Below, piece by piece: positions 36,486 through 46,280 of a DNA stretch of 64,000 nt. The translations under genes and the position numbers were made by a program. The first letter of the stretch is position 1, and every line of letters starts with the position of its first letter. The DNA comes from Chryseobacterium nepalense. GTDB taxonomy: Bacteria; Bacteroidota; Bacteroidia; Flavobacteriales; Weeksellaceae. The notes beneath the pieces are model-generated. The model did no database searches. It was not told the DNA's origin and worked only from the letters and a program-made list of their open reading frames with translations. The stretch covers positions 2,852,001-2,916,000 of the forward strand of contig NZ_CP096203.1 in NCBI RefSeq assembly GCF_023195755.1, in the 5' to 3' direction.

Positions 36486-38399
36486 TTATTCTTTAATAAA
36501 TTTGAAGCTTTTAATTTCTCCTTTTTTATTAATGAAATTTGCTATATAGTTTCCTTTAGTTAAATGACTGATATCAATTCTGTTATCAACTAGCTTAGAA
36601 GTTATTACTAATTTTCCTGAAGCATCATAAACATTAATTAACAAATCTTTATCTTTCTCGTTAATCTGAATGTAATTCTTCGCAGGATTAGGGTAAAAAT
36701 CAACTTTGCTGTCATTAGCTTTAATAGCTTCGGAAGTAGAAAGTGTGCCCAGATTATCAGATGTTGCGATTAAACTGAACTTTTGGTTATTCCCAAATAG
36801 ATTTCCTTTATGTGTAATAGTAATTGTATATGTTCCGGAGGGATTATTAATATCTACTCTTTCAAAATTATCAACATTATTTGTCCCAGTGTTGGTAGCA
36901 GGTAGCGATGGACTAGACATGCCCTGAAGTTTCCATGGATAGTAATCAACGCCATTTTGAGTTACCTTAATGTCAAGATCATTCACTAAATATTTAGTAG
37001 TTGGATCTACATCTCCATTATTGCTAACAGGTGCCTGTGGATCTGTCCAGCAAATGGATATTTTTAATGGACTTGTGCCACTGGCTGTTATCGTTTTGGT
37101 GTAAGTAGCATTATTATTAAGGGTAAGTTCTTCTATAACGCTCTTAGAATTTGTACTGGAGTTTTTATCACGAATTGCAATGGCAGACTTTTGTGCATTA
37201 ATAAGTCCCCAACCGAATCTATAGTCCGGACCAATCGTTGTGCCTGCCTCATCAGCAGTGTGAAGAATTAATCCTTTAACTGTTGCTGACCTCATAAAAT
37301 TACCATAAAGCTGATTGTAGTATTGCTGTAGCAGAACAACTACACCGGTAACTCCAGGTGATGCCATTGAGGTTCCTGACATATACCCGATAGCAGTATC
37401 AGAAGTAGATAAGGTAGATAAGACATTTACTCCTTTCATTGAAATATCTGGTTTAATTCTACCATCGTCAGACGGGCCATAGCTACTAAATGGAGACATT
37501 AACACGTTAGACGGATTGACATAATTTAAAACCTGATTTACGGCTGCAACAGTAATAATATTTTTTGCATTCCCATGACCAAAAATCATATCATATCCTT
37601 CTTTGCTGTTTATTTGAATTGATCCTGGCGCTGTAGTCGAATTACGGTCATTACCAGCTGAAACAACTGGAAGATAATATGGATTGTTAAAACATATATT
37701 ATCAATTTGACGAGCTCTGGAATCGTAGGCTCCATAGAACCATAAACTGCTTAATTGTCCTATTCCGTAGGAATGATTGGAAACTAGTAATCCTGAAGAT
37801 GCCTGATCTAACATTTCGGCTAAATCATTTGTCCAATCGTGTGATAATAAAGAGGCGTTAAATGCAAGACCTCTTACATCAGGATTTATTCCCTGGGCGC
37901 AAATCGTACCGGCAACATGCGTTGGGTGCTCTTGAAAATTAGTACCATCCACTAATGTTATTTTGCTGTTTGTTCCCACCATAAACTCCTGGTGTGTATT
38001 CCGCACATTGCCTCCATCCCAAATAGCAGCAGTCATATTTTGACCCTGAATGTTTATGCCGAGGCTCCCGCCGCTATATAACTGATTTGCCCTTGCAGTG
38101 TAAGCAGCACCTGAATTAGTAGTCCATGCATATATTTTTTCTCCATTAGGCAATACATCCATTAATTCCTGTATTCCCATATCTCCAAACTTTATTATTT
38201 TTTTAACATTTGGATTTTGCTGTAGATATTGTTCTATTCTAATCTTACGTTGATATTCTTCAGTATTTAACGATTTTAGAAGTAACTGATTAGCAATCTG
38301 GTCAGAATGGCTGGCAATTTCTCTTCTTTCTTCCTGTGTTTGAGCCTTAGCAATGAAAGAGGCGAGAATTAACCATCCACAAAGAGTATATTTTTTCAT
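36486..38399 (-). CDS. T9SS-exported S8 subtilisin-like serine protease
   Basis: This 637-residue protein has a signal peptide ending FIAKAQ, an S8 catalytic domain with Asp128 (AIWDGG), His161 (HPTHVAG), Asn250 (SAGND) and Ser344 (GTSMASPG), then a beta-sandwich region (about 400-555). It ends with a type A T9SS sorting domain (DFYPNPAKNYI, YDASGKLV, GNYIANF, KSFKFIKE). It is secreted or cell-surface bound. It is divergent from a SusC/SusD pair, which suggests that peptides it releases are imported by that pair. Confidence 0.93.
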   Translation of the reverse strand: MKKYTLCGWLILASFIAKAQTQEERREIASHSDQIANQLLLKSLNTEEYQRKIRIEQYLQQNPNVKKIIKFGDMGIQELMDVLPNGEKIYAWTTNSGAAYTARANQLYSGGSLGINIQGQNMTAAIWDGGNVRNTHQEFMVGTNSKITLVDGTNFQEHPTHVAGTICAQGINPDVRGLAFNASLLSHDWTNDLAEMLDQASSGLLVSNHSYGIGQLSSLWFYGAYDSRARQIDNICFNNPYYLPVVSAGNDRNSTTAPGSIQINSKEGYDMIFGHGNAKNIITVAAVNQVLNYVNPSNVLMSPFSSYGPSDDGRIKPDISMKGVNVLSTLSTSDTAIGYMSGTSMASPGVTGVVVLLQQYYNQLYGNFMRSATVKGLILHTADEAGTTIGPDYRFGWGLINAQKSAIAIRDKNSSTNSKSVIEELTLNNNATYTKTITASGTSPLKISICWTDPQAPVSNNGDVDPTTKYLVNDLDIKVTQNGVDYYPWKLQGMSSPSLPATNTGTNNVDNFERVDINNPSGTYTITITHKGNLFGNNQKFSLIATSDNLGTLSTSEAIKANDSKVDFYPNPAKNYIQINEKDKDLLINVYDASGKLVITSKLVDNRIDISHLTKGNYIANFINKKGEIKSFKFIKE

Positions 38400-38416
38400 T
38401 TTAACACTATTTTTGG

Positions 38417-38424
38417 CAAATATA
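38417..38424 (-). promoter_or_regulatory. -7 box of the S8 protease gene
   Basis: On the minus strand it reads TATATTTG, an exact match, 18 bases upstream of ATG 38399. Confidence 0.6.
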
Positions 38425-38485
38425 TGTAAAATATGTTATTATATTAGTTCATATAATTATTTTACATAAAATTTTGTTCAAAAAA

Positions 38486-38546
38486 TTTGGCGGTTTTAAT
38501 ATTTATTAACATATTTGCACGAAATAATATTAAAATTTGTTAATAT
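38486..38546 (+). promoter_or_regulatory. susC1 promoter and start-codon palindrome
   Basis: TTTG (38486-38489) and CATATTTG (38510-38517) are 20 bases apart. Downstream, ATATTAA (38527-38533) pairs with TTAATAT (38540-38546), covering the ATG at 38545. Nearly the same region precedes susC2. Confidence 0.65.
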
Positions 38547-41415
38547 GAATGTTAAATTAAGTGTGCTAACGGCGGGCGTGCTGTTCTTCACTGGACAATT
38601 GGCTTTTGCTCAGGATTCTACCAAGACCCAGCCGGTTAAGGAGCAAAAGATCGAAGAGGTTGTTGTACTAGGTTATTCTAAAACTATTACAAAAAAGAAC
38701 TCAGCAGTTGCGTCAAATACGGTAGCAGATGTGTTTCTTGAAAATAGACCAACTACCAATGTATTAACGACATTACAGGGAGCTGCTCCGGGTGTATTAA
38801 TGAATGGTGGATCAGGTAGCCCGGGATCTGCTAAATTCAGCTTGCTTATTAGGGGAACAAGTTCAATTAATGGTAATACTGATGCATTAATTGTTATTGA
38901 TGATGTACCTTCAAATGCTTCTGAATACAGAAACTTGAATCCAAACGATATTGAGTCGATGACTGTTCTTAAGGATGCTGCAGCAACTGCGATCTATGGT
39001 AACAGAGGAGCAAATGGTGTTGTTGTTATCAGAACGAAGAGAGGAAGATTTAATAGTGGTTTTAAAGTTTCATATACTGGTATGACAGGTATGTCCCTAA
39101 GACCATTGGATAAATACAGACTTGCTAATACTAGTCAGTACTTAGATATTATGAGAGATTATGGTTTAGGCCCAGGTACGTCTTCTTATGATACAGCATT
39201 GGCTGGTCAGGCAGCTGGAATTGATACAGACTGGAAAAATGTATTTTTTAAGCCGGAATTGTATCAGTCTCACGATGTGGCTATTTCGGCAGGTGGAAGT
39301 ACTGTTAATTCATATACCTCTTTTGGATATATGGAGCAAGGTGGAGCTGTTCCAACAACCGATTTCAAAAGATTTACTGTTAGATCAAATATTCAAGCTA
39401 AATCAAAAGATGAAAAGTTAACAGTAAATTCTCAGATTGGTCTTGCTTTTTCTAGAAGAAATGAATTGTTTGAGGAAACCAGTACGGCAATTAGAAACAA
39501 CTCTGTGCAAAACCCACTTTTAGGAGTTTTACAAGGTTTGCCATATCTAGCTCCTGGTGTTTACGCTAACGGGACAGATTTATTTAATACAATTGGTACA
39601 AACTTTAATAATGGAAACAATATTTATGTACTGGAAAATTTATTAACTAAAGGGAATCTTCCTAACTTTGTTGACCAAGTTTCAATCACGGGCAACTTAG
39701 GAGCATCTTACAGTATCACCAAGAATTTTAGCTTAAATAACAAATTGGGTGTTGATTACAGACAAGGGGATAGAATCTCTGGTCGTGCGCCATGGTCTTA
39801 TTTGGCTCAGGCAACCAGAGGAGCTAACACTTATACTGGTAATGAAACACAGACTACAACAAGGGATTTAAGTATCAATAACGTAGTATCTGTAGGATAT
39901 AACGGTCAGTCTGGTGAACATACTTTAGATGCTACGGCAAGTTTAGAGTATAACAAAGTTTATTACAGAACGACTACCAGAAATCAAAATGGTCTTGACC
40001 CAAGAACATATGTTCCTGGATCTGGTACTGGTTATGTGCCATTTGATGGTACTAACTACTTGCCAACGGTGGGTGCATCAAGAATTACTGCCGGTACTTT
40101 AGGATACTTTTTAACCACAAATTATGATTATGCAGGTAAATATGGTTTTAGTGGGACAATAAGAAGAGATGCAAGTTATAGATTTATCGGAGATAATCAA
40201 TGGGCTACTTATTGGTCTGTAGCGGGGAGATGGAATATTGATAAAGAATCTTTCATGGAAGGATCTACTTTTAGTAACTTGAAACTTAGAGCTTCTTACG
40301 GTACTAATGGTAACCAAAATATCCTTGCCGGTAATCCAGGAGCTAATCCATTACTTACTGCAAGTACTATTGTAAGAGATCAGTATACGACACCGACTGG
40401 TTACGGGAACGTATTAGGTTCAGGTTTCGGATATGGTAATCCTACGGTACAGTGGGAAGATGTGGCGCAGGCAAATATCGGGTTAGATTTCACCTTATTG
40501 AATAATAAATTAGAAGGAACTCTTGATGTCTACAACAAAGTAACAACAAACTTATTCAGTTCTATTCCTGTTTCAGGGGTGTCAGGAACTTATTCCGTGT
40601 CAGGGAATAACGGGAAAATGACGAATAAGGGTATTGAATTGGGATTGCGTTATAATGTTATTAATAAGAATGATATAAGATTTAGCATATTCGCAAATGG
40701 TTCTTATAATGATAACAAAATTAATGATTATACAATTAATGGTGATCCGGAACCGGGAACTACAACTACTATTGCAGGACGTCAGTTATTCGAATGGTTT
40801 GTATACAAATATGCAGGTGTTAACAAGAGTAATGGTAATCTTTTGTTTTACACGAAAGATGGCGGTGTTACAGAAAAACCAGATGTTAGTGACGCTCAGT
40901 ATTTAGAAGTTAGTACTGTTCCTAAGTATGCAGGAAGTTTTGGCTTTGAATCATCGTACAAAGGTTTCTTCTTTGACGCTTTATTTACATTCCAAAAAGG
41001 TGTGAAAAAATTTGATAACGCATTGTATTGGTTAGCAAATCCAGTTGGATTAGGATCTAATGCAGTAGGTTCAGGTAACTTATCAACAGACTTGTTAGAT
41101 GCATGGAATCCTCAAAACCCAAATAGTGATACTCCAAGCCTAAGAGCTACCAATTGGGATTATACAGCGGATTCAGATTATTTCGTAAAAGATGCATCTT
41201 TCCTTAAGATAAGATCTGCAACAATTGGATATCAATTGAACAAAGAAATGTTAAGAAATATGCCTATTACGGGTCTTAGGATATATGTTCAGGCTGAAAA
41301 CATTTTTACATGGACAAAATGGAGAGGTTTCGATCCTGAACCTTTGGTTGGGTCGAGTTTAAGTATTTATCCGAATCCAAGGATGTATACATTAGGAGTA
41401 AAAGTTGATTTTTAA
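38545..41415 (+). CDS. SusC/RagA-type TonB-dependent transporter 1
   Basis: This 956-residue outer-membrane protein has a signal peptide ending AFAQ, a TonB-box-like motif IEEVVVLGY, a plug domain (RGTSSINGN, VLKDAAATAIYGNRGANGVV) and a large beta-barrel ending TLGVKVDF. The usual N-terminal carboxypeptidase-regulatory-like domain is absent. The ATG at 38545 starts the signal peptide. It pairs with the SusD gene 14 bases downstream and likely imports peptides or oligomers produced by the divergent protease. Confidence 0.95.
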   Translation: MNVKLSVLTAGVLFFTGQLAFAQDSTKTQPVKEQKIEEVVVLGYSKTITKKNSAVASNTVADVFLENRPTTNVLTTLQGAAPGVLMNGGSGSPGSAKFSLLIRGTSSINGNTDALIVIDDVPSNASEYRNLNPNDIESMTVLKDAAATAIYGNRGANGVVVIRTKRGRFNSGFKVSYTGMTGMSLRPLDKYRLANTSQYLDIMRDYGLGPGTSSYDTALAGQAAGIDTDWKNVFFKPELYQSHDVAISAGGSTVNSYTSFGYMEQGGAVPTTDFKRFTVRSNIQAKSKDEKLTVNSQIGLAFSRRNELFEETSTAIRNNSVQNPLLGVLQGLPYLAPGVYANGTDLFNTIGTNFNNGNNIYVLENLLTKGNLPNFVDQVSITGNLGASYSITKNFSLNNKLGVDYRQGDRISGRAPWSYLAQATRGANTYTGNETQTTTRDLSINNVVSVGYNGQSGEHTLDATASLEYNKVYYRTTTRNQNGLDPRTYVPGSGTGYVPFDGTNYLPTVGASRITAGTLGYFLTTNYDYAGKYGFSGTIRRDASYRFIGDNQWATYWSVAGRWNIDKESFMEGSTFSNLKLRASYGTNGNQNILAGNPGANPLLTASTIVRDQYTTPTGYGNVLGSGFGYGNPTVQWEDVAQANIGLDFTLLNNKLEGTLDVYNKVTTNLFSSIPVSGVSGTYSVSGNNGKMTNKGIELGLRYNVINKNDIRFSIFANGSYNDNKINDYTINGDPEPGTTTTIAGRQLFEWFVYKYAGVNKSNGNLLFYTKDGGVTEKPDVSDAQYLEVSTVPKYAGSFGFESSYKGFFFDALFTFQKGVKKFDNALYWLANPVGLGSNAVGSGNLSTDLLDAWNPQNPNSDTPSLRATNWDYTADSDYFVKDASFLKIRSATIGYQLNKEMLRNMPITGLRIYVQAENIFTWTKWRGFDPEPLVGSSLSIYPNPRMYTLGVKVDF

Positions 41416-41429
41416 ATTAAATTAAGAAA

Positions 41430-42980
41430 ATGAAAAAAATATTTTATATACTATCAGTATTTTTAGTAATGACATCGTGTAGTGATGCGCTAGATATCGT
41501 TCAGGATGGTGAAATAAATGATCAAGCAACAGCGTTTCAGACTGTTAATGATATGAAGTTGTTTCTGAATGGAAGCGTATATACTTCTGTTGATCCGTTG
41601 AATGAGATATCATTCACATCAATTTTTACTGATGAGGTAGGATATGGTCCTGCTGGGGTTAGTACCACAGATATCCAGACACATAGATGGGTTTTAAACT
41701 CAACTACTGGAGATGTTGCCGGAATTTGGGCGAGCAATTATAATATCATCAATAAAGTGAATATTCTTTTAAATGGTAGTAAATTGATCAATTATAACAA
41801 TCTTAATGCAAGTGATAAAGCATTATATACTGCTATTTTAGTTCATGCCAGAGCAATCAGAGCGTATGCGTACACAACTTTAGAGTCTTACTTCTCTACG
41901 GATATGAAAGATCCAAATGCTTTAGGAGTAATGTTAAGTACTGAACCGGCTGATATATTGAATACAAAATTACCGAGAGTAAAAAATTCAGAGGTTTTTG
42001 CTTTAATTGAATCAGATCTGCAGTATGCGCTTACCAATTTTTCTACTACAAGTGTATCAGCAGGTGGATCATTACTGTTAGCACAGCATTATTTGCAAAA
42101 ACCTGCTATCCATGCTATAGCAGCAAGATATTATAACTATAGAGGTGATAATACCAATGCAAAGCTAAATGCAACAACAGCAATTACTACCAGTGGTTTA
42201 ACACTTCAGCCTGCTAGCACAGGAACTGGTTACGTTACAATGTGGCAGGACACTACTAGAGGTGAAATTTTATGGTCTCTATCCAGACCTAATAGTGCTG
42301 TAGGTTCATGGTCAAACATTGCAGGTTTATTTACAACCAACTCTACAGATATTAACGGATCGGTAAATTTTGATATGAGTAGAAAACTCTATTCCTTAAT
42401 CAACAACCAAATTCCGGGAGATGATATTAGAAAGGACGCTTTTGTTGATCCATCATCTGTATTTGATAATTTTTATCCTAATGGACCAAATCCTAGAGAG
42501 GATGATGTGATTGTCATTAACAAGTATCCGGGGAAAACCCCTGCTAACGTTCCTGCAACAACTCAATTGAGAAATGATATCAAGATGTTCAGATTATCTG
42601 AAATGTATTTCATCTTAGCTGAGGTTGCTGTTCGTGAAGGTGATCTGGCGACTGCTGCTACTAGAATCAGAACAATTAGAGGAAATAGATCTAAAGGTGG
42701 CTTAGCTGCAACAATTACTTATACTTCTCCTCAGCAGGCTTATGCTGATATTCTTTTAGAAAGAAGAAGAGAGCTTTGTTTTGAAGGACACCGTTATTTA
42801 GATTTAAAAAGAATGGGTGTAGCTGCAGGTGTAGGTATAGACAGAGATAAGTATGATGATGATAATCAGACATTACCATTAACGCTGCCTGCTAGTGATT
42901 ACAGATTCACATCACTTCCTATTCCGTTGGATGAGATTAATGCTAATCCTAATGTTCAACAAAACCCTGGTTATAATTAA
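41430..42980 (+). CDS. SusD/RagB-type lipoprotein 1
   Basis: This 516-residue lipoprotein (signal ending VMTSC) has the SusD TPR-like helical fold: HARAIRAYAYTTLESYF near the middle, LLERRRELCFEGHRYLDLKRMG near the C-terminus, and the closing PIPLDEINANPNVQQNPGY. It would form the lid of the SusC1 barrel. A third lipoprotein gene follows after 14 bases, as in many SusCD operons. Confidence 0.95.
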   Translation: MKKIFYILSVFLVMTSCSDALDIVQDGEINDQATAFQTVNDMKLFLNGSVYTSVDPLNEISFTSIFTDEVGYGPAGVSTTDIQTHRWVLNSTTGDVAGIWASNYNIINKVNILLNGSKLINYNNLNASDKALYTAILVHARAIRAYAYTTLESYFSTDMKDPNALGVMLSTEPADILNTKLPRVKNSEVFALIESDLQYALTNFSTTSVSAGGSLLLAQHYLQKPAIHAIAARYYNYRGDNTNAKLNATTAITTSGLTLQPASTGTGYVTMWQDTTRGEILWSLSRPNSAVGSWSNIAGLFTTNSTDINGSVNFDMSRKLYSLINNQIPGDDIRKDAFVDPSSVFDNFYPNGPNPREDDVIVINKYPGKTPANVPATTQLRNDIKMFRLSEMYFILAEVAVREGDLATAATRIRTIRGNRSKGGLAATITYTSPQQAYADILLERRRELCFEGHRYLDLKRMGVAAGVGIDRDKYDDDNQTLPLTLPASDYRFTSLPIPLDEINANPNVQQNPGYN

Positions 42981-42994
42981 TTTTAACAAAACTT

Positions 42995-43801
42995 ATGAAA
43001 AAAATTGCATTTTTAATATTGGCCTCTTTTATCTTCCTGCTTAACAGTTGTAAAGATGAGGCAGAGGTATATGATGGTCAGCCCTTCCTGCATTTCAATA
43101 AGGGTACAAGCGGTGAAGCTGTTGTGAGACAAAATACTGGATCGACAACTGTTACTATCGATTTTGGTACGATTCAGGCATTATCAGGTGCAGCTCAAGT
43201 GAAGCTGGTAGTAGATAATACAGTTTCTACAGCCGTTCAAGGAACAGATTTTCAGATTTTGAATCCTGAAGTTACAGTAAACGCAGGTCAGATTGGAGGT
43301 CAGTTTCAGGTTAAGCTTCTTGAAGCAACTGCAACTGTTGAGCCTAAAGTAATTGTATTTAAATTGCAGTCTTCATCAATTGCGAATGCTACTTTCGACC
43401 AGACTTATATCTTAAGATATACTAAGGCTTGTGAATTTAGCATCACTCCTTTTTCTGGAAACTATACAGTTGTAACTGATACTTGGGCGGATTATGAACC
43501 AGGAGATACAGTGGTCTTACAACAGGGACCATTGCCTAACCAATTCAAGATATTGGCGAGCAATAACCCATATATTACAAACTTTAGTACGGCATATATG
43601 CTTGTAACTGTTAATACTGATGGAAGTATTGCAGTAGCTTCAAACGAACCGTTTAACTATGGTGGTTCAACAGGAACTCTAAATATAACTGGTAGTGGAA
43701 CAGTTAATTTCTGTACTGGTGCTATAAATATCAATGATCTTGATTTTCAAGGAGCTGCCGGATCGGCACTTAATAATCAATTTGTTTTAATTAAAAATTA
43801 A
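42995..43801 (+). CDS. SusCD-associated surface lipoprotein
   Basis: This 268-residue lipoprotein has a signal ending LLNSC. The mature protein is rich in beta strands, with VRQNTGSTTVTIDFGTIQ and RYTKACEFSITPFSGNYTV blocks like the DUF1735/DUF4843-type lipoproteins next to SusCD pairs. It probably helps bind substrate at the surface. It is the last gene before the terminator at 43822. The second SusCD copy has no equivalent. Confidence 0.82.
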   Translation: MKKIAFLILASFIFLLNSCKDEAEVYDGQPFLHFNKGTSGEAVVRQNTGSTTVTIDFGTIQALSGAAQVKLVVDNTVSTAVQGTDFQILNPEVTVNAGQIGGQFQVKLLEATATVEPKVIVFKLQSSSIANATFDQTYILRYTKACEFSITPFSGNYTVVTDTWADYEPGDTVVLQQGPLPNQFKILASNNPYITNFSTAYMLVTVNTDGSIAVASNEPFNYGGSTGTLNITGSGTVNFCTGAININDLDFQGAAGSALNNQFVLIKN

Positions 43802-43821
43802 GATATAATTCATTATAATAG

Positions 43822-43854
43822 ATCCGTCTCACAACAAGTGGGACGGATTTTTTT
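43822..43854 (+). terminator. Terminator after the susCD1 operon
   Basis: ATCCGTCTCAC (43822-43832) pairs with GTGGGACGGAT (43838-43848), one G-T pair, then T6. Confidence 0.9.
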
Positions 43855-43869
43855 GTTTGATGGAGGCAG

Positions 43870-45777
43870 CTACTCCTTAATAAATTTAAAACTCTTTATC
43901 CTCTTTTTGCTTATATAGCTCGCAACATAATTCCCTTTTTCTAAGCTGCTTACGTCAAGTCTGTTATTTGTCAGTGATCTATTTAAAACCATTTTTCCTG
44001 ATACATCATAAACCGTAACTTTCAAATTACTTTTAGTTTCATTGATATAAATATAATCCTTGGTAGGATTTGGGTAAAACTGTGTTACTTCTTTTTGTTG
44101 AGTTTCTCCTACACTTAAAGTACTTAAAGACTCGGCTGTTGCTATTAGAGAAAAGTTCTGACTGCCCCCAGTTAATGTTCCTTTATGGGTAACAGTTATT
44201 GTATATGTTCCTGAAGGATTGTTAATGTCTATTCTTTCAAAATTATCCGCATCATTAGTTCCTGTATTCGTTACATTATTGAATGGTATAGACATACCCT
44301 GCATTTTCCATGGATAGTAATTTACACCATCTTTTGTGATTTTTATATCCAGATCATTTACCAGGTATTTGGTAGATGGGTCTACAGTCCCGGAATTCGT
44401 AAATGAAGACTGAGGATATGTCCAGGAAATTGAAACCTTCAAAGGAGATGCACCGCTTGCGGTAATTGTTTTTGTATAGGTAGCGCCGTTGCTCAAAGAA
44501 AGCTCATCAAGTACGCTTTTTTGTAGAAGTTGCAGAATTTTTGTCTCGTATAGCTATGACGGCTTTTTCTGCATTTACCAATTCCCATCCATATTCGTAG
44601 TCCGGGCCAGCCCAATATCCCGCTTCATCTGCTGTGTGTAATATTAATCCTTTTACAGTAGCAGATCTCATATAGTTGGAATAAAGTTGCTTGTAATACT
44701 GTTGCAATAGTAAAACAATTCCTGTAATTCCGGGAGATGCCATAGTTGTTCCGGATAAAAGACCTGTAGCTGTATTAGAGGTGCTTAGTGTAGACCTTAC
44801 ACCTACACCCTTCATAGAAATATCCGGTTTTATTCTACCGTCGTCCGATGGTCCCCAGCTGCTGAAGGTAGACATCGTTACACTAGATTCATCAACATAA
44901 TTAGAAACTTCACTCACAGCGGCAACAGTCATTACATTCTTTGCATTTCCATGCCCGAAGATTAAATCATATCCTCCTTTGTTGGCAATTTGAACAGATC
45001 CTGGAGAGGAGGTGTCATTTCTGCTATTACCAGTTGAAACTACCGGTAAGTAATACGGATTATTGTAACAGATCTCATCAAATGTTTGTGCCCTCGAGTC
45101 GTAGGCACCGTAAAACCATATATTGCTTAAAGAACCAAAGCCATAAGAGTGATTGGATGTTAATAATCCTGAGCTTGCTTGTGAAAGTATTCAGAAAGAT
45201 CATCATTCCAATCGTAATTAAGTACTGAAGCGTTGAATGCAATACCTTTTACAGTTGATAGAATACCTTGTGCACAAATAGTTCCGGTAACATGGGTAGC
45301 ATGATCTATATTTGTGGCTCCATCCATATTGGTAAGCTTAGAGGTTGCGTTGACCACAAATTCCTGATGTGTAGTCCGGGCACTTTCGCCATCCCATACG
45401 CCTGCAATCATATTTTGTCCCTGGATATTAAGGCCTAAGCTGCCGCCACTATAAAGCTTATTGGCTATTGCGGTGATCGAAACACCTGCATTATCAGTTT
45501 GGGCATAAATATATTCGCCATTAGGTAAAACATCAACGAGCTCTCGGACTCCGAAGTTTGGTTGGCTGATTTTTTTTGAGTACCCCGGGATTCTGATTTA
45601 AAAATCGTGATAATCGCAAATTGCGTTGGGATTGTTCAATATTAAATCTATGTTGCAATAGTATATTAGCGTTTTATTAGACTGATTTGAAATTTCCTTT
45701 CGCTCATCGGCGGTTTGGCCATGGAGCGTGAAGAACCACGAAACTGCAGTAAAAAGTAATAATTTCCCGTTTTTCAT
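43870..45777 (-). pseudogene. Frameshifted S8 protease (T9SS type), paralogue of 36486-38399
   Basis: The full gene can be followed from ATG 45777 (signal-peptide-like start ending HGQ) to the sorting tail KSFKFIKE at 43870. The frame breaks at least four times: near 45660, near 45570 (poly-A), near 45175 and near 44515. Pieces show AGVWDGE (Asp), HATHVTG (His) and FYPNPTKDYI. The Ser motif reads GTTMASPG, so the nucleophile Ser is Thr. It is therefore inactive on two counts. It faces away from SusC2, the same layout as the intact copy. Confidence 0.9.
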
Positions 45778-46278
45778 ATAGATGTGTTTATATAGTCTAA
45801 AAATATAAAAACTAAGGACTTTATAGAAAAACTCTCAAGAAAAAAAATGAGATCTTAATTTTCTTTAACATTTTTTAAATCATGGTAGATGGTATTTTAT
45901 CAACTTTTAATTTGAGTAAAATCTCTATCAAATTTCTGAAAAATGAATTATTCCTTTTAATCTCAATGTTTCAGGCAAGCTTCGATTAGAATAATATTAT
46001 TTGTATAATTTTAAAGTATTTCTATTTCATTGATTAACTATGCTTTATAAATTTAGAATAATTCTAAATAATTTTTTTCCTAAAAATTAGTACATCCATA
46101 ATTTTTTTTCACGAAAATTTTTTTCTCAAAAAATTATTATGAATTAATATTTTGAATTAAAACATAGTATTTAGGTTAATATAAAATACTGTAATTCAAT
46201 TAGTTGAAACTTTATTTGGTTTGGTGATTTTAATATTTATTAACATATTTGTCCCATTAAATATTAAAATTTGTTAAT
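45778..46278. other. AT-rich region between the pseudogene protease and susC2
   Basis: These 501 bases have no gene I can support. The last 60 bases hold the susC2 promoter; the rest is AT-rich with poly-A and poly-T runs. Confidence 0.6.
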
Positions 46279-46280
46279 AT
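46220..46280 (+). promoter_or_regulatory. susC2 promoter and start-codon palindrome
   Basis: TTTG (46220-46223) and CATATTTG (46244-46251) are 20 bases apart, as for susC1. ATATTAA (46261-46267) pairs with TTAATAT (46274-46280) over the ATG at 46279. Confidence 0.65.

Noticed and set aside
36313..36549. Plus-strand open frame of 78 codons
   Set aside because: It crosses the protease terminator and overlaps the protease C-terminal codons on the other strand; no sign of selection.
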